Origin: Bacteroidota bacterium
Lineage (GTDB): Bacteria; Bacteroidota; Bacteroidia; Bacteroidales; JAAUTT01
NCBI GenBank assembly: GCA_020048915.1
Contig: JAIFLU010000211.1
Span: forward strand, 1 to 33,681
DNA length: 33,681 nucleotides
Direction of reading: 5' to 3'
Below the pieces are notes generated by a model, which worked only from the letters and a program-made list of their open reading frames with translations, was not told the DNA's origin and searched no databases. Positions 19,275 through 27,121 of the stretch are shown here, one piece after another; within the stretch, counting starts at the first letter, position 1, and each line of letters begins with the position of its first letter. A program made the position numbers and the translations under genes.

Positions 19275-19745
19275 TTATTTTTTAACCGAATATTTAAAAT
19301 AGCCAATAGTTTCCATTCCTCTTATTCTTACAGGAAGTTCATTGATTTTTGTGTCAACAACATCTATAACTTTTAATTTTTTACATCGCGAAAGATTTGG
19401 CAAATCTGACAGGTTTTTATTCCCTGAAAGATATAATTCCTGCAAATTATCGCAATACATTAAAATATCTACCTCTTTTAGATTATTGTTTCTAATAGAT
19501 AGCGTTCTTAGGTTTTTTAGGTTTGCGATCCAATCTGGAATTTCATTGATATTATTGTTGTCAAGGATAAGCACTTCGACCTGGAAGTTAGTTGCCCTTG
19601 ATGGAAATTCCTTAAGATTTTTATTGCTGAGATCGATGATGTTACTTTCGAATGATCCATTTCCCTGATAAACAATAACCGTATCCTGAGACTGCGAAAA
19701 AACATGCGACGGTAATAATGCCAGAACAAAAAATAGGATTTTCAT
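19275..19745 (-). CDS. Small secreted leucine-rich-repeat protein
   Basis: 156 aa from the ATG at 19745, chosen over one 25 codons upstream because it gives a clean signal peptide (MKILFFVLALLPSHVFSQ). About five leucine-rich repeats follow: IIDLSNKNLKEFP, VLILDNNNINEIPDW, TLSIRNNNLKEVD, ELYLSGNKNLSDLP and VIDVVDTKINELP. No catalytic domain, lipobox or type IX sorting domain is seen, so it is probably a periplasmic or exported protein-interaction module. The gene is isolated, with repeat-containing spacers on both sides (19061-19094 and 19845-19887), so it may have been brought in or duplicated through those repeats. Confidence 0.85.
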   Translation of the reverse strand: MKILFFVLALLPSHVFSQSQDTVIVYQGNGSFESNIIDLSNKNLKEFPSRATNFQVEVLILDNNNINEIPDWIANLKNLRTLSIRNNNLKEVDILMYCDNLQELYLSGNKNLSDLPNLSRCKKLKVIDVVDTKINELPVRIRGMETIGYFKYSVKK

Positions 19746-19844
19746 AAAGTTTAGTTTAGAATTGGTTAGATTGAAATATGAAATTTTTACGTTCTTCTGT
19801 TTCAAAATATTCATAATCAATAATATTAATCAATATTTGGATAT

Positions 19845-19887
19845 TCTCAGTGTACCTCTGTGCCTTCTCTGTGGATCTCCGTGTTGC
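19845..19887. repeat. CTCTGTG-rich dispersed repeat, second copy flanking the LRR gene
   Basis: Contains CTCAGTGTACCTCTGTG, CTTCTCTGTG and ATCTCCGTG in succession, in the same orientation as the copies at 19061-19094 and 1-292. Closest to the 19061 copy over TGTACCTCTGTG and CTTCTCTGTG. Confidence 0.75.
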
Positions 19888-19923
19888 TAAATATTGAATT
19901 GAGTATTAATCTGCACTTTTTCC

Positions 19924-20604
19924 TCAAGTCGAAAATTTATCAGAACTCTCCAACTCCAGGGCTTTAAGCGACCAATAAATCATGTTGAGCAGCACTCCCA
20001 TTAATAATGTCATTCCCCATGCCTTGGGGTGTGAAAAAGGATTGATAATTTTATCGCCAATAGAATAAATGAGCGCATACGGTTCGCTGATAATATCCCA
20101 ACTGTTCCAGCGCAGATAGCGGCCAAGGTATATTCCAAAACTCCCAAGAAATAACAAAAAGCCTGAGATTACCGGAACCAGTCGTTTCGAAATATATTTT
20201 TTCATAAACAGCTCAATATTAAAGAGGCTAACGAATCCAAACAACAAACCGGTCCATGCAAATGCCAGAATCATTATCAAGTCGAACCAGATTGGCATCG
20301 AGAGTTCTTCAGTCAAGTGAAATAAATCGGTAAGGATATAGGGAGCATTAGGAAAAAAAAGCAACCATAATAATAGCAGCACCAATATTAATAATTTCCG
20401 GTCGTGCAAATTGGGTTTTACTAAAATGATTGTGCTAAAGAACCAGGGAATAAAAGCCAGGAAGAGGTTCCAGTTCAGAAACAGAAACATATCGGAATGC
20501 GATAGAAAGACCCTGAAAACAGACATCGAAAAGCTTATGATGCTCATAACTATTAAAAGGATAGTCAGGTGAAGGCGGTGGTATTTTCTTAATAGCTCTA
20601 CCAT
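19924..20604 (-). CDS. DUF1361 integral membrane protein
   Basis: 226 aa with about seven hydrophobic helices. The segments NLFLAFIPWFFS, LLWLLFFPNAPYILTDLFHL and GRYLRWNSWDII are the conserved DUF1361 landmarks. Function is unknown in this family. Its ATG lies inside the last codons of dgkA (7-bp overlap), which indicates translational coupling and co-transcription. Confidence 0.88.
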   Translation of the reverse strand: MVELLRKYHRLHLTILLIVMSIISFSMSVFRVFLSHSDMFLFLNWNLFLAFIPWFFSTIILVKPNLHDRKLLILVLLLLWLLFFPNAPYILTDLFHLTEELSMPIWFDLIMILAFAWTGLLFGFVSLFNIELFMKKYISKRLVPVISGFLLFLGSFGIYLGRYLRWNSWDIISEPYALIYSIGDKIINPFSHPKAWGMTLLMGVLLNMIYWSLKALELESSDKFST

Positions 20605-20975
20605 AATGCAATAAGTTTTGGAATAAAGATGATTAATCCGGCAATGAGAGATGCTGTTGCCAGAAACAATACAGCCAATGCCGCTAAATCTTTTACTTTT
20701 TTAATCAATTCGTGGTATTGTGGCGATACATAGTTTGCCAGGTATTCGATAGCCGAATTGAATGCTTCTGCCGCGAAAACAATTCCAATTGCGAAAACAA
20801 TAAAAATCCATTCGGTAGCCGAAATGTTTAATATAAATCCTAAAGCGATTGCTGTCAGTGCAGCAGCCAAATGAATCCTGGCATTGTGTTCGTGCAGTAA
20901 AAGGGTTTTAAGTCCGGCGAAAGTATATTGAAAACTTTTGAGCCGTTCTTTAATGGAAAAGGGTTTATGTGTCAT
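20598..20975 (-). CDS. dgkA: Diacylglycerol/undecaprenol kinase family protein
   Basis: 125 aa, the usual size for DgkA-type small membrane kinases. An N-terminal amphipathic stretch (KERLKSFQYTFAGLKTLL) and HEHNARIHL precede three membrane helices. The catalytic and metal-binding region AAEAFNSAIEYLANYV followed by KKVKDLAALAVLF matches the family ENTAIE...KDxAAAAV pattern. It would phosphorylate diacylglycerol or undecaprenol at the inner membrane; in most non-enteric bacteria the lipid-carrier role is more likely. It forms an overlapping pair with the DUF1361 gene. Confidence 0.9.
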   Translation of the reverse strand: MTHKPFSIKERLKSFQYTFAGLKTLLLHEHNARIHLAAALTAIALGFILNISATEWIFIVFAIGIVFAAEAFNSAIEYLANYVSPQYHELIKKVKDLAALAVLFLATASLIAGLIIFIPKLIALW

Positions 20976-21030
20976 AAAAACCGGGAATTGACTAATAGAT
21001 TGGATTATGAATTTACTTCGTATTGGATCA

Positions 21031-21450
21031 TTAATTGGAAAGTTTTATTGCTATTAACTTTTTAATGTCTTCTATTATTATCGGCTCCGAAACATTAATT
21101 CTAAAACCGCGACCTTCGGCATAAACCGGGGCAGTTTCAATAATTGCTTTTATTTCGGCTGATAAATTGCTATCAAAGGCTTCGCGAGTGGCTTTTTCGC
21201 CATAGACAAATGCTACTTTGAAAAAGTTGTCGAATGGTATAAAATAGATAATAGCCCGCTTCTTATCTTTTATGCGAAAGCTCCACCCATATTTTTTACC
21301 CGAAGTAAACCATTCCTCGGTTGCTTTAGGGTCTCTTTCAAATACAAAGTTCCGAATCTCTTTCCAAAGTGCATGATTTTCACCGTATGCAACAGAAAGT
21401 TCTTTATCGTCGGGCTTTACGGAGATATCCTCGAAAATTCGTTGTTCCAT
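21031..21450 (-). CDS. DUF3788 domain-containing protein
   Basis: 139 aa from the ATG at 21450, preferred over one 13 codons upstream because the extra residues (LRAKRQRN) look non-conserved. The body matches the small soluble DUF3788 family (TEEWFTSGKKYGWSFRIKDK, YFIPFDNFFKVAFVYG, YAEGRGFRI). The family shares the DUF1801/YdhG-like fold seen in small stress-type proteins; no function is established. It stands alone between dgkA and the toxin-antitoxin remnant. Confidence 0.85.
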   Translation of the reverse strand: MEQRIFEDISVKPDDKELSVAYGENHALWKEIRNFVFERDPKATEEWFTSGKKYGWSFRIKDKKRAIIYFIPFDNFFKVAFVYGEKATREAFDSNLSAEIKAIIETAPVYAEGRGFRINVSEPIIIEDIKKLIAIKLSN

Positions 21451-21598
21451 ATTACGTTGGCGTTTAGCTCGTAAATATAAGGAATTCAAGGATTATGAAT
21501 TCTATTTTATTTAAATTTCAATACCTGCCATTTTTTGAATTTAAACTATGTGAAAAACATAGGGAGATGAGAGTTTTATAAAAAGATTTGAAATTATG

Positions 21599-21606
21599 TA
21601 TCTTTG
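21599..21606 (+). promoter_or_regulatory. Putative -7 box of the antitoxin/toxin locus
   Basis: TATCTTTG is an exact TAnnTTTG match, 14 nt before the antitoxin ATG, implying a very short leader. No good -33 box is seen. Confidence 0.55.
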
Positions 21607-21620
21607 AAAAAAATAAGATC

Positions 21621-21848
21621 ATGAAAGCGTTTAAATTTGATACCAGAATATCTAAAGACGGTACAATACATATTCCCTATACCCCTTCTCTTTTTAATAT
21701 GGATGTTGAAATAATTATTGTACCTAAGATGGATAAAAAGAAAAAAGAACGGTTTGGAAAAGAATTTGTAAAAAAATGGGCCGGCTTCTTAAATTCGGCA
21801 GATACTGATTCTTCTAAATATGACTATTTATCTGAGAAATACAAATGA
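21621..21848 (+). CDS. Antitoxin-like small protein of a PIN-type toxin-antitoxin pair
   Basis: 75 aa from the ATG at 21621; codons further upstream fall in the promoter box. It begins MKAFKFDTRISKDGTIHIPY and ends in KKWAGFLNSADTDSSKYDYLSEKYK, a charged C-terminal tail of the kind found in Bacteroidota antitoxins preceding PIN toxins. Its TGA overlaps the ATG of the toxin remnant (ATGA), the coupling normal for such operons. The antitoxin frame is intact while the toxin is broken, so it is now probably an orphan. Assignment rests on context and general resemblance. Confidence 0.75.
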   Translation: MKAFKFDTRISKDGTIHIPYTPSLFNMDVEIIIVPKMDKKKKERFGKEFVKKWAGFLNSADTDSSKYDYLSEKYK

Positions 21849-22251
21849 TAAGAGCTGTAATTGATACAAATATTATCCTAGATATAGCTTTAAAGAGGGA
21901 TCCATATTTTGAATTTTCGATATAATTGATGACCAATTATTGGAAGGTTATATAACAGCTTCATCAATAACTGATATTTATTAAATAGCAAGTAAGCAAA
22001 AAGATAAAATTCAAGCAAAGAATTTCTTACTAAACCTGATTCAAATATTGGAGATATTGGGTGTAGATAAAGACATAATTATTGAATCGTTAAATTCGGA
22101 TTTATCTGATTTTGAAGATGCTGTTCAAGTTTATACAGCTAAATCAAATGCAATTGATTTGATAATAACCAGAAATGTGGTTGATTTTGCAAATAGCGGG
22201 ATGAGAGCAGTTACGCCTGAAGATTTTATTTTACAGATAGAAAAAGGATAA
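21845..22251 (+). pseudogene. Degenerate PIN-domain (VapC-type) toxin
   Basis: From the ATG overlapping the antitoxin stop, the frame reads MIRAVIDTNIILDIALKRDP with the PIN Asp (Asp7), then stops at 21923. The next frame continues the family pattern (IFDIIDDQLLEGYITASSI), interrupted by a TAA at 21982-21984 where DIYYIA is expected (Tyr codon to TAA). It then runs open to 22251 through DLSDFEDAVQ, LIITRNVVDF and TPEDFILQI. The frame change fits a deletion of about 13 nt after PYFE, since family members usually have four or five more residues there. Two independent lesions mean no functional ribonuclease can be made. Known family role: tRNA- or mRNA-cleaving RNase inhibited by its partner antitoxin. 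Confidence 0.85.
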
Positions 22252-22267
22252 GGATAGCATGGCTTTT

Positions 22268-24100
22268 TTATTTTCTCCTTTTCGCTCCCCATAAAACATT
22301 CACCAATTGATTCATCCCTTTACGTCGCAGGAATGCCTGTAGCTCGTTTCGATTTTCGGGTTTATACCAAAAGAAAAATTTACGCTGTAGCTGCCGTTCT
22401 TCTTTTTTAAAGGGAACAAAAACCGGTTCCATGGTCACTGGGTCGAGGCCGGTATAATATATTACCGATGCTACAGTCATGGGGGTAGGAGTAAATTCCT
22501 GCACCTGTTCCAGCCGGTATCCCAATTGTTGCGTTTTTATTGCCAATTGGGCCATATCGGTGGTTTGAGTTCCCGGATGCGCTGATATAAAATAGGGGAT
22601 AAGCTGCTGTTTTACCTGGTGCTTTTCGTTGAACTGATCGAATTTGGTTTTTAATTGCTGAAATAAGCTAAACGAGGGTTTGCGCATTATCCTCAAAACA
22701 TGTTCTTCGGTATGCTCAGGGGCTACTTTTAACCGACCCGAAACATGTTTTTGCAGTACTTCTCCCAGGTATTTGTTATGCGATGGATGAGGATAGGGGT
22801 TTTGCAGAAACAAGTCGTACCGGATACCACTTCCAATGGTAACCCTCTTCATACCTTTCAGCGCAGCAACTTTACTGTACAATTGCAGCATGGGAGTGTG
22901 ATCGGTGTTGAGGTTTTTACAAACTTTCGGATAGATGCATGAGTAACGGCTGCACTTGGCACAAAGGGAACTGTTTTCGCCCTTCATGCGGTACATGTTT
23001 GCAGACGGGCCGCCCAAATCGTTTAAATGCCCTTTAAAATCGGGCTGTTTGAGTATGTCATTTACCTCTTTAATAATTGAATTCTCGGAACGACTTTGTA
23101 TAAATTTTCCCTGATGGGCCGAAATGGTACAGAAACTGCATCCTCCAAAGCATCCCCGGTGAATATTTACCGAGAATTTAATCATCTCAAAGGCCGGTAT
23201 CTGGTCTTTTTTTTCGTAGCGGGGGTGTGGCTGACGGGTATACGACAATTCGTAAGGCTCGTCAATTTCCTCCTGACTATATTCGCTGTAGGGCGGATTT
23301 ACTACCACGGCATTTTTACCATGTTGCTGGACAATACGGGCACTGAATTGCTTGTTCGATTCTTCTTCAATTACTTTAAAGGCTTGTGCAAAAGCTTTTT
23401 TTTGCTTCAGGCATTCTTCATATGGGGCAATATTTTTGGTTAAGCCTTCTATTGTCGGAATTTTACCGAAAGAACACTGGTAAACCGTTTGGGGAATATC
23501 TGTTAATTCTTTTATGGAGGATCCTTTTTGAAGGCGGTCAACAATCGTTTTAATAGGTTTTTCGCCCATTCCATAAACCAGCAAATCGGCGTTTGTTTCA
23601 GTTAATATAGATGGTTTTAATGTATCCGACCAGTAATCGTAATGCACCAACCGGCGCAGCGATGCTTCGATTCCTCCTATTATTAATGGAGTATCGGGGT
23701 ACAAATTTTTTAGGATCTTTGAATAAACATAGGTGGCATAATCGGGCCGGAAGTTAGGCTTCCCTCCCGGAGAATACGCATCGTCGTTCCGTTTGCGTTT
23801 ATTGCCGGTATAGTTGTTAATCATGGAGTCCATGCTCCCCGAAGATACGCCGAAGAAAAGACGGGGTTGACCTAGTTTTTTGAAATCACGCAAATCGTCC
23901 TGCCAGTTGGGTTGAGGTAAAATTGCCACCTTGAGTCCCATTTTTTCGAGCAATCTTCCCAGAACCGCCACTCCAAAAGACGGGTGATCAATATAGGCAT
24001 CGCCACTCACCAATATCACATCTGCAGCGTCCCAGCCCAGAGCTTGCATTTCTTTAACCGATGTAGGTAACCAACGGGAGGAGGAAGGATTAAAAGCCAA
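22268..24100 (-). CDS. ygiQ: YgiQ-family (UPF0313) radical SAM protein
   Basis: 610 aa. The N-terminal cobalamin-binding-like half carries WDAADVILVSGDAYIDHPSF and LIIGGIEASLRRL. The radical SAM cluster is CX3CX2C at Cys317, Cys321 and Cys324 (RGCFGGCSFCT). A second cysteine group follows (LCAKCSRYSCIYPKVC). The C-terminal part has KVAPEHTEEHVL and FTPTPMTVASVIYYTG. Members are widespread, but their reaction is not established. The start is a TTG at 24098-24100: an in-frame stop lies eight codons upstream, no ATG intervenes, and the homologous N-terminus (WLPTSVKEM) is only ten residues in. It is monocistronic, with a repeat-filled spacer upstream. Confidence 0.92.
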   Translation of the reverse strand: MAFNPSSSRWLPTSVKEMQALGWDAADVILVSGDAYIDHPSFGVAVLGRLLEKMGLKVAILPQPNWQDDLRDFKKLGQPRLFFGVSSGSMDSMINNYTGNKRKRNDDAYSPGGKPNFRPDYATYVYSKILKNLYPDTPLIIGGIEASLRRLVHYDYWSDTLKPSILTETNADLLVYGMGEKPIKTIVDRLQKGSSIKELTDIPQTVYQCSFGKIPTIEGLTKNIAPYEECLKQKKAFAQAFKVIEEESNKQFSARIVQQHGKNAVVVNPPYSEYSQEEIDEPYELSYTRQPHPRYEKKDQIPAFEMIKFSVNIHRGCFGGCSFCTISAHQGKFIQSRSENSIIKEVNDILKQPDFKGHLNDLGGPSANMYRMKGENSSLCAKCSRYSCIYPKVCKNLNTDHTPMLQLYSKVAALKGMKRVTIGSGIRYDLFLQNPYPHPSHNKYLGEVLQKHVSGRLKVAPEHTEEHVLRIMRKPSFSLFQQLKTKFDQFNEKHQVKQQLIPYFISAHPGTQTTDMAQLAIKTQQLGYRLEQVQEFTPTPMTVASVIYYTGLDPVTMEPVFVPFKKEERQLQRKFFFWYKPENRNELQAFLRRKGMNQLVNVLWGAKRRK

Positions 24101-24154
24101 CGATTGAGTGTTTTTTAGTTAAAACTATTTGATAATTTAAATCTTTTGAAGTTA

Positions 24155-24261
24155 TGTAAAAAGTGAATTATGCCTTTGAAATAGCTCATCCTGACCGTTG
24201 AAAGTCAGTTAATTGTCACATTGAGCGGAGTCGAAATGCGATTATTAATTGACTTTTTACA
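24155..24261. repeat. 107-bp MITE-like inverted-repeat element containing a dispersed Bacteroidota repeat
   Basis: Ends are 16-bp inverted repeats with one mismatch: TGTAAAAAGTGAATTA (24155-24170) and TAATTGACTTTTTACA (24246-24261). A nested pair GTCAGTTAAT/ATTAATTGAC lies inside. The core TTGAGCGGAGTCGAAATG (24221-24238) is a short repeat I recognise as frequent in Bacteroidota intergenic DNA. The element codes for nothing. Confidence 0.6.
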
Positions 24262-24299
24262 CAGCCTTAGCAGAGAAAATATATGAAAGCTTAGTCAGA

Positions 24300-24324
24300 T
24301 CCCGATCCGCGATAGCTATCGGGA
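24300..24324. repeat. 25-bp palindromic repeat, copy 1
   Basis: CCCGAT and ATCGGG arms (with flanking T and A) surround CCGCGATAGCT; GATAGCTATC inside is itself self-complementary. The 25 bases are identical to 29002-29026. Confidence 0.8.
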
Positions 24325-24393
24325 CTCTCGTGGATAAACCTAGCTCATATGGTTATTTAGTCAAGTTAACTATTATTATAACTCATCTAAATT

Positions 24394-24426
24394 TACTTAC
24401 GACTAAAGACTTGATACTTACGACTA
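24394..24426. repeat. Short direct repeat TACTTACGACTA, two copies
   Basis: TACTTACGACTA occurs at 24394-24405 and again at 24415-24426, a 21-bp period, just beyond the 3' end of folE. It resembles short intergenic ACTTACGACT repeats common in Bacteroidota. Confidence 0.5.
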
Positions 24427-24429
24427 TTT

Positions 24430-25074
24430 CTAATGTAACTTCACCCCAATCAGATGTATAAATTCTTCCCTGGTTTTGGTTTCGCGCATAAATGCTCCGG
24501 TAAAAGCCGATGTGGTTGTAACCGAGTTTTGTTTTTGGATACCACGCATCATCATGCATAAATGGTGCGCTTCAATAACAACGGCTACACCAAGCGGATT
24601 TAAAGCTTCCTGAATAGAATCTCGGATTTGCATAGTTAACCGCTCCTGAACCTGCAACCTGCGGGCAAATGCATCTACCACGCGGGCAATTTTGCTCAAC
24701 CCGGTAATTTTACCATTTGGGATATAGGCAACATGGGCTTTTCCAAAAAATGGGATCATATGGTGTTCGCACATGGAATACAGTTCAATATCCTTTACCA
24801 GTACCATTTGCTGGTAATTTTCATGAAAAGTAGCCGAGGCCATAATTTTTTTCGGATCGAGGTTATAGCCGTGCGTCATAAACTGCATTGCTTTCGCAAC
24901 TCTCAGCGGAGTGTCCTTCAACCCTTCGCGTTCGGGTTCCGCATCGATAATTTGCAATACATCGTGGTATAATTCTGCTAGTTTATTGGTGTTTTCCTTA
25001 TGGTACTTTTCGTATTTAGCATAGCCTTCGTCGTCAATAACTCCGGCAGCTTTATAAATGTGGTCATTTTCCAT
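24430..25074 (-). CDS. folE: GTP cyclohydrolase I
   Basis: 214 aa, normal FolE length (E. coli about 222), from the ATG at 25074, which sits 1 nt past the stop of the upstream PTPS-family gene. It converts GTP to 7,8-dihydroneopterin triphosphate, the first step of folate and other pterins. Zinc ligands are present: Cys102 in [10 protein letters not shown], with the neighbouring histidine, and Cys173 in HHLCMMMRG. The substrate-binding region [22 protein letters not shown] is intact, as is the closing TREEFIHLI. Tight coupling with the PTPS gene means the two work on the same pterin: FolE makes the substrate that PTPS uses. Confidence 0.95.
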   Translation of the reverse strand: MENDHIYKAAGVIDDEGYAKYEKYHKENTNKLAELYHDVLQIIDAEPEREGLKDTPLRVAKAMQFMTHGYNLDPKKIMASATFHENYQQMVLVKDIELYSMCEHHMIPFFGKAHVAYIPNGKITGLSKIARVVDAFARRLQVQERLTMQIRDSIQEALNPLGVAVVIEAHHLCMMMRGIQKQNSVTTTSAFTGAFMRETKTREEFIHLIGVKLH

Positions 25075-25075
25075 A

Positions 25076-25492
25076 TTATCCAAAATATTCGATGGTGTTA
25101 TTTTCAGTTTCTTCAAGTTTAATAGAATGTAATTCAATCCCCATCATTTTGATATGAGGTTCGAGCTGTTCCCATATGGAAATCGCAATACTTTCGGACG
25201 ATGCAATTTTCCCTTTCATAAAATCGACTTCAAGGTTGATGTTTTTATGATCCAGCTTATCGATAATTACTTCGTTAATGAGTTTACTAAGCGTTTTGAG
25301 GTTAACAACGTATCCGGTTTCGGGGTTTAATTCTCCTTTCACGGTAACAAATAACGTGTAATTATGTCCATGCCAGTTTGGATTGGAACATTTGCCAAAT
25401 ATTTCGAGGTTTTTGGCATCGTCCCATTCTGGCCGAAACATACGGTGTGCCGCATTGAAACGTTCGCGACGGGTTAAAAATATCGTTTTCAT
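25076..25492 (-). CDS. 6-pyruvoyl-tetrahydropterin synthase / QueD family enzyme
   Basis: 138 aa. Zinc histidines lie in RFNAAHRM and WHGHNY, the catalytic Cys in [13 protein letters not shown], the catalytic Asp-His in LDHKNIN, and the Glu in [12 protein letters not shown]. The spacing and wording of [13 protein letters not shown]...[11 protein letters not shown]...[10 protein letters not shown] look closer to animal-type PTPS than to the shorter bacterial QueD. The enzyme could make 6-pyruvoyl-tetrahydropterin (tetrahydrobiopterin-type pterins) or 6-carboxy-tetrahydropterin (queuosine). It heads a two-gene operon with folE, which fits both roles; no queC, queE or sepiapterin reductase gene is in the window to decide. 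I leave the symbol blank for that reason. Confidence 0.9.
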   Translation of the reverse strand: MKTIFLTRRERFNAAHRMFRPEWDDAKNLEIFGKCSNPNWHGHNYTLFVTVKGELNPETGYVVNLKTLSKLINEVIIDKLDHKNINLEVDFMKGKIASSESIAISIWEQLEPHIKMMGIELHSIKLEETENNTIEYFG

Positions 25493-25512
25493 GCATTTGT
25501 ATTAAGAGACGG

Positions 25513-25520
25513 CAAATTTA
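25513..25520 (-). promoter_or_regulatory. Putative -7 box of the PTPS-folE operon
   Basis: On the minus strand this reads TAAATTTG, an exact TAnnTTTG match 20 nt before the ATG at 25492. It is divergent from the mqnB box 63 bp away. Confidence 0.5.
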
Positions 25521-25583
25521 CGCTATTTTCATTAACCAGTCTTTTATATTAAAAGCTTTATGGCATAGAAAGGTGAAAAACCG

Positions 25584-25591
25584 TATCTTTG
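25584..25591 (+). promoter_or_regulatory. Putative -7 box of mqnB-mqnD
   Basis: TATCTTTG, identical to the antitoxin box at 21599. It overlaps a TTG (25589) that would otherwise be read as a start, so the GTG at 25607 is the better start. Confidence 0.55.
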
Positions 25592-25606
25592 TTCAAAATA
25601 TTTTCT

Positions 25607-26281
25607 GTGAATATACTCCTGGTAGCATCTTCAAAAAACGAAATCGCCCCATTACTAAAAAAAGCCTCTTTACCCGATAATGTTCAGTTTCCGGTAACGC
25701 TTCATTTGGGTGGGAACAAAATTGATATTATTATAACCTCGCCTGGTATGGTGGCATGCAGCTATCATTTAACCCGGTATTTGCTTTCGAACGAATGCGA
25801 TTTAGCCATTAATGCCGGAATTGCAGGTAGCTATAGCCGCAAACTTTCTCTTGGAGAAGTTGTGGAAGTAAAACAAGAAATAATCGGAGACCTGGGAATA
25901 GATAATCGCGGGGAGTTCAATACAATTTTTGAGGAACAGTTGATTTTGCCTAACCAATTTCCTTATAAAGAGGGCTGGCTGATCAACCCCAACCAATTAA
26001 AGATGGCCGAGCGGTATCCTCAAAAAAAGGGGATAACACTTAATACGGTCTCGGGTAGCGAAGAGCGGATTCGTCTGTTTCGTGAGAAATACACCGCCGA
26101 TATCGAAACTATGGATGGCGCTGCTTTCTTCTATGTATGTTTATGCGAAGACATTCCTTTTTTGGAATTACGGGCTATTTCAAACTATGTAGAACCCCGG
26201 AATAAATCTTCCTGGGAAATACCTACTGCTGTTGATAATCTCAACCGGGAATTACTGAAGATCTTCGAATTAATGAAATAG
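25607..26281 (+). CDS. mqnB: Futalosine hydrolase
   Basis: 224 aa from a GTG at 25607 (NILLVASSKNEI). A TTG six codons earlier lies inside a promoter-like box. It has a nucleoside-phosphorylase/MTA-SAH-nucleosidase fold: the LAINAGIAGSY glycine-rich segment, and ETMDGAAFFYVC containing the substrate-binding Met-Asp-Gly pattern typical of MqnB. It cleaves futalosine to dehypoxanthine futalosine and hypoxanthine in the alternative menaquinone pathway. mqnD starts 4 nt downstream, which supports the assignment strongly. Confidence 0.93.
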   Translation: MNILLVASSKNEIAPLLKKASLPDNVQFPVTLHLGGNKIDIIITSPGMVACSYHLTRYLLSNECDLAINAGIAGSYSRKLSLGEVVEVKQEIIGDLGIDNRGEFNTIFEEQLILPNQFPYKEGWLINPNQLKMAERYPQKKGITLNTVSGSEERIRLFREKYTADIETMDGAAFFYVCLCEDIPFLELRAISNYVEPRNKSSWEIPTAVDNLNRELLKIFELMK

Positions 26282-26285
26282 GAAT

Positions 26286-27116
26286 ATGAAGCTTTCGCTG
26301 GCATTTTCTCCAAGCCCCAACGATACTTTTATTTTCGATGCCCTGGTTAATCATAAACTCCATAAAAAATCGTATGAGTTTTTAGTTTCCATTGCAGATA
26401 TTGAGCAATTGAACTGGTTTGCGCTGGAAGGTGAGATGGATATCGTAAAAATTAGCTATGCCGTTTATCCCTTAATTTCAGAACAATATCAGCTTTTGAC
26501 TAGTGGCAGCGAGCTTGGCTATGGAAATGGACCATTGTTGGTTTCGAAGAAAAAGATATATCCTGACGAGGTTTCTTTTTTAAAAATTGCAATACCGGGT
26601 AAGAATACCACCGCAAATTTATTATTGCATAGTGCTTTTCCCGAGGTTACAAATACGTATGAATACCTGTTTTCTGATATTATGAGTGTTGTGCTCGATA
26701 ATGAAACCGATGCCGGTATACTCATTAACGAAGCTCAATTTACATACGAACAAAAAGGTCTTCAGGTGGTTGCCGATTTGGGGGCACAATGGGAAAAGAA
26801 AACATCGCTTCCGGTTCCGTTGGGAGGTATTGCCATTCGTCGCAGTTTGCCCGAAGCTGTCAAGCTTGATATTGTTCAATTGATACGGAGAAGCCTTGAA
26901 GCAGCAAACCAATTTCCGGAAGGGGCACTTCCATATATGAAAAAACAAGCAAAGGGATTACATGAATCAGTTATCTGGAAACACCTTAACCAATTTATTA
27001 ATGATTTCTCGCTCGATTTGGGCGATCAAGGTAAAATTGCGATCAATGAGTTGTTGAGGGTTTCGGGCAAGTTAAATCAGAAAACAGAACTTAAGCAACC
27101 TGTTTTTGTAGGATAG
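26286..27116 (+). CDS. mqnD: 1,4-dihydroxy-6-naphthoate synthase
   Basis: 276 aa, usual length. It resembles periplasmic-binding-protein folds without a signal peptide: SLAFSPSPNDTFIFDAL at the start, the KISYAVYPLI segment, GPLLVSKK, IPGKNTTANLLL and DAGILINEAQFTY. It converts cyclic dehypoxanthine futalosine to 1,4-dihydroxy-6-naphthoate. It is coupled to mqnB (4-nt gap). mqnA, mqnC and mqnE are not in the window. Its stop is 5 bp from the end of a convergent gene remnant. Confidence 0.94.
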   Translation: MKLSLAFSPSPNDTFIFDALVNHKLHKKSYEFLVSIADIEQLNWFALEGEMDIVKISYAVYPLISEQYQLLTSGSELGYGNGPLLVSKKKIYPDEVSFLKIAIPGKNTTANLLLHSAFPEVTNTYEYLFSDIMSVVLDNETDAGILINEAQFTYEQKGLQVVADLGAQWEKKTSLPVPLGGIAIRRSLPEAVKLDIVQLIRRSLEAANQFPEGALPYMKKQAKGLHESVIWKHLNQFINDFSLDLGDQGKIAINELLRVSGKLNQKTELKQPVFVG

Positions 27117-27121
27117 CTTTT

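Noticed and set aside
22048-22251. Stand-alone 67-codon protein
   Set aside because: It is the C-terminal half of the broken PIN toxin, in frame with the part upstream of the TAA, and has only a TTG start.
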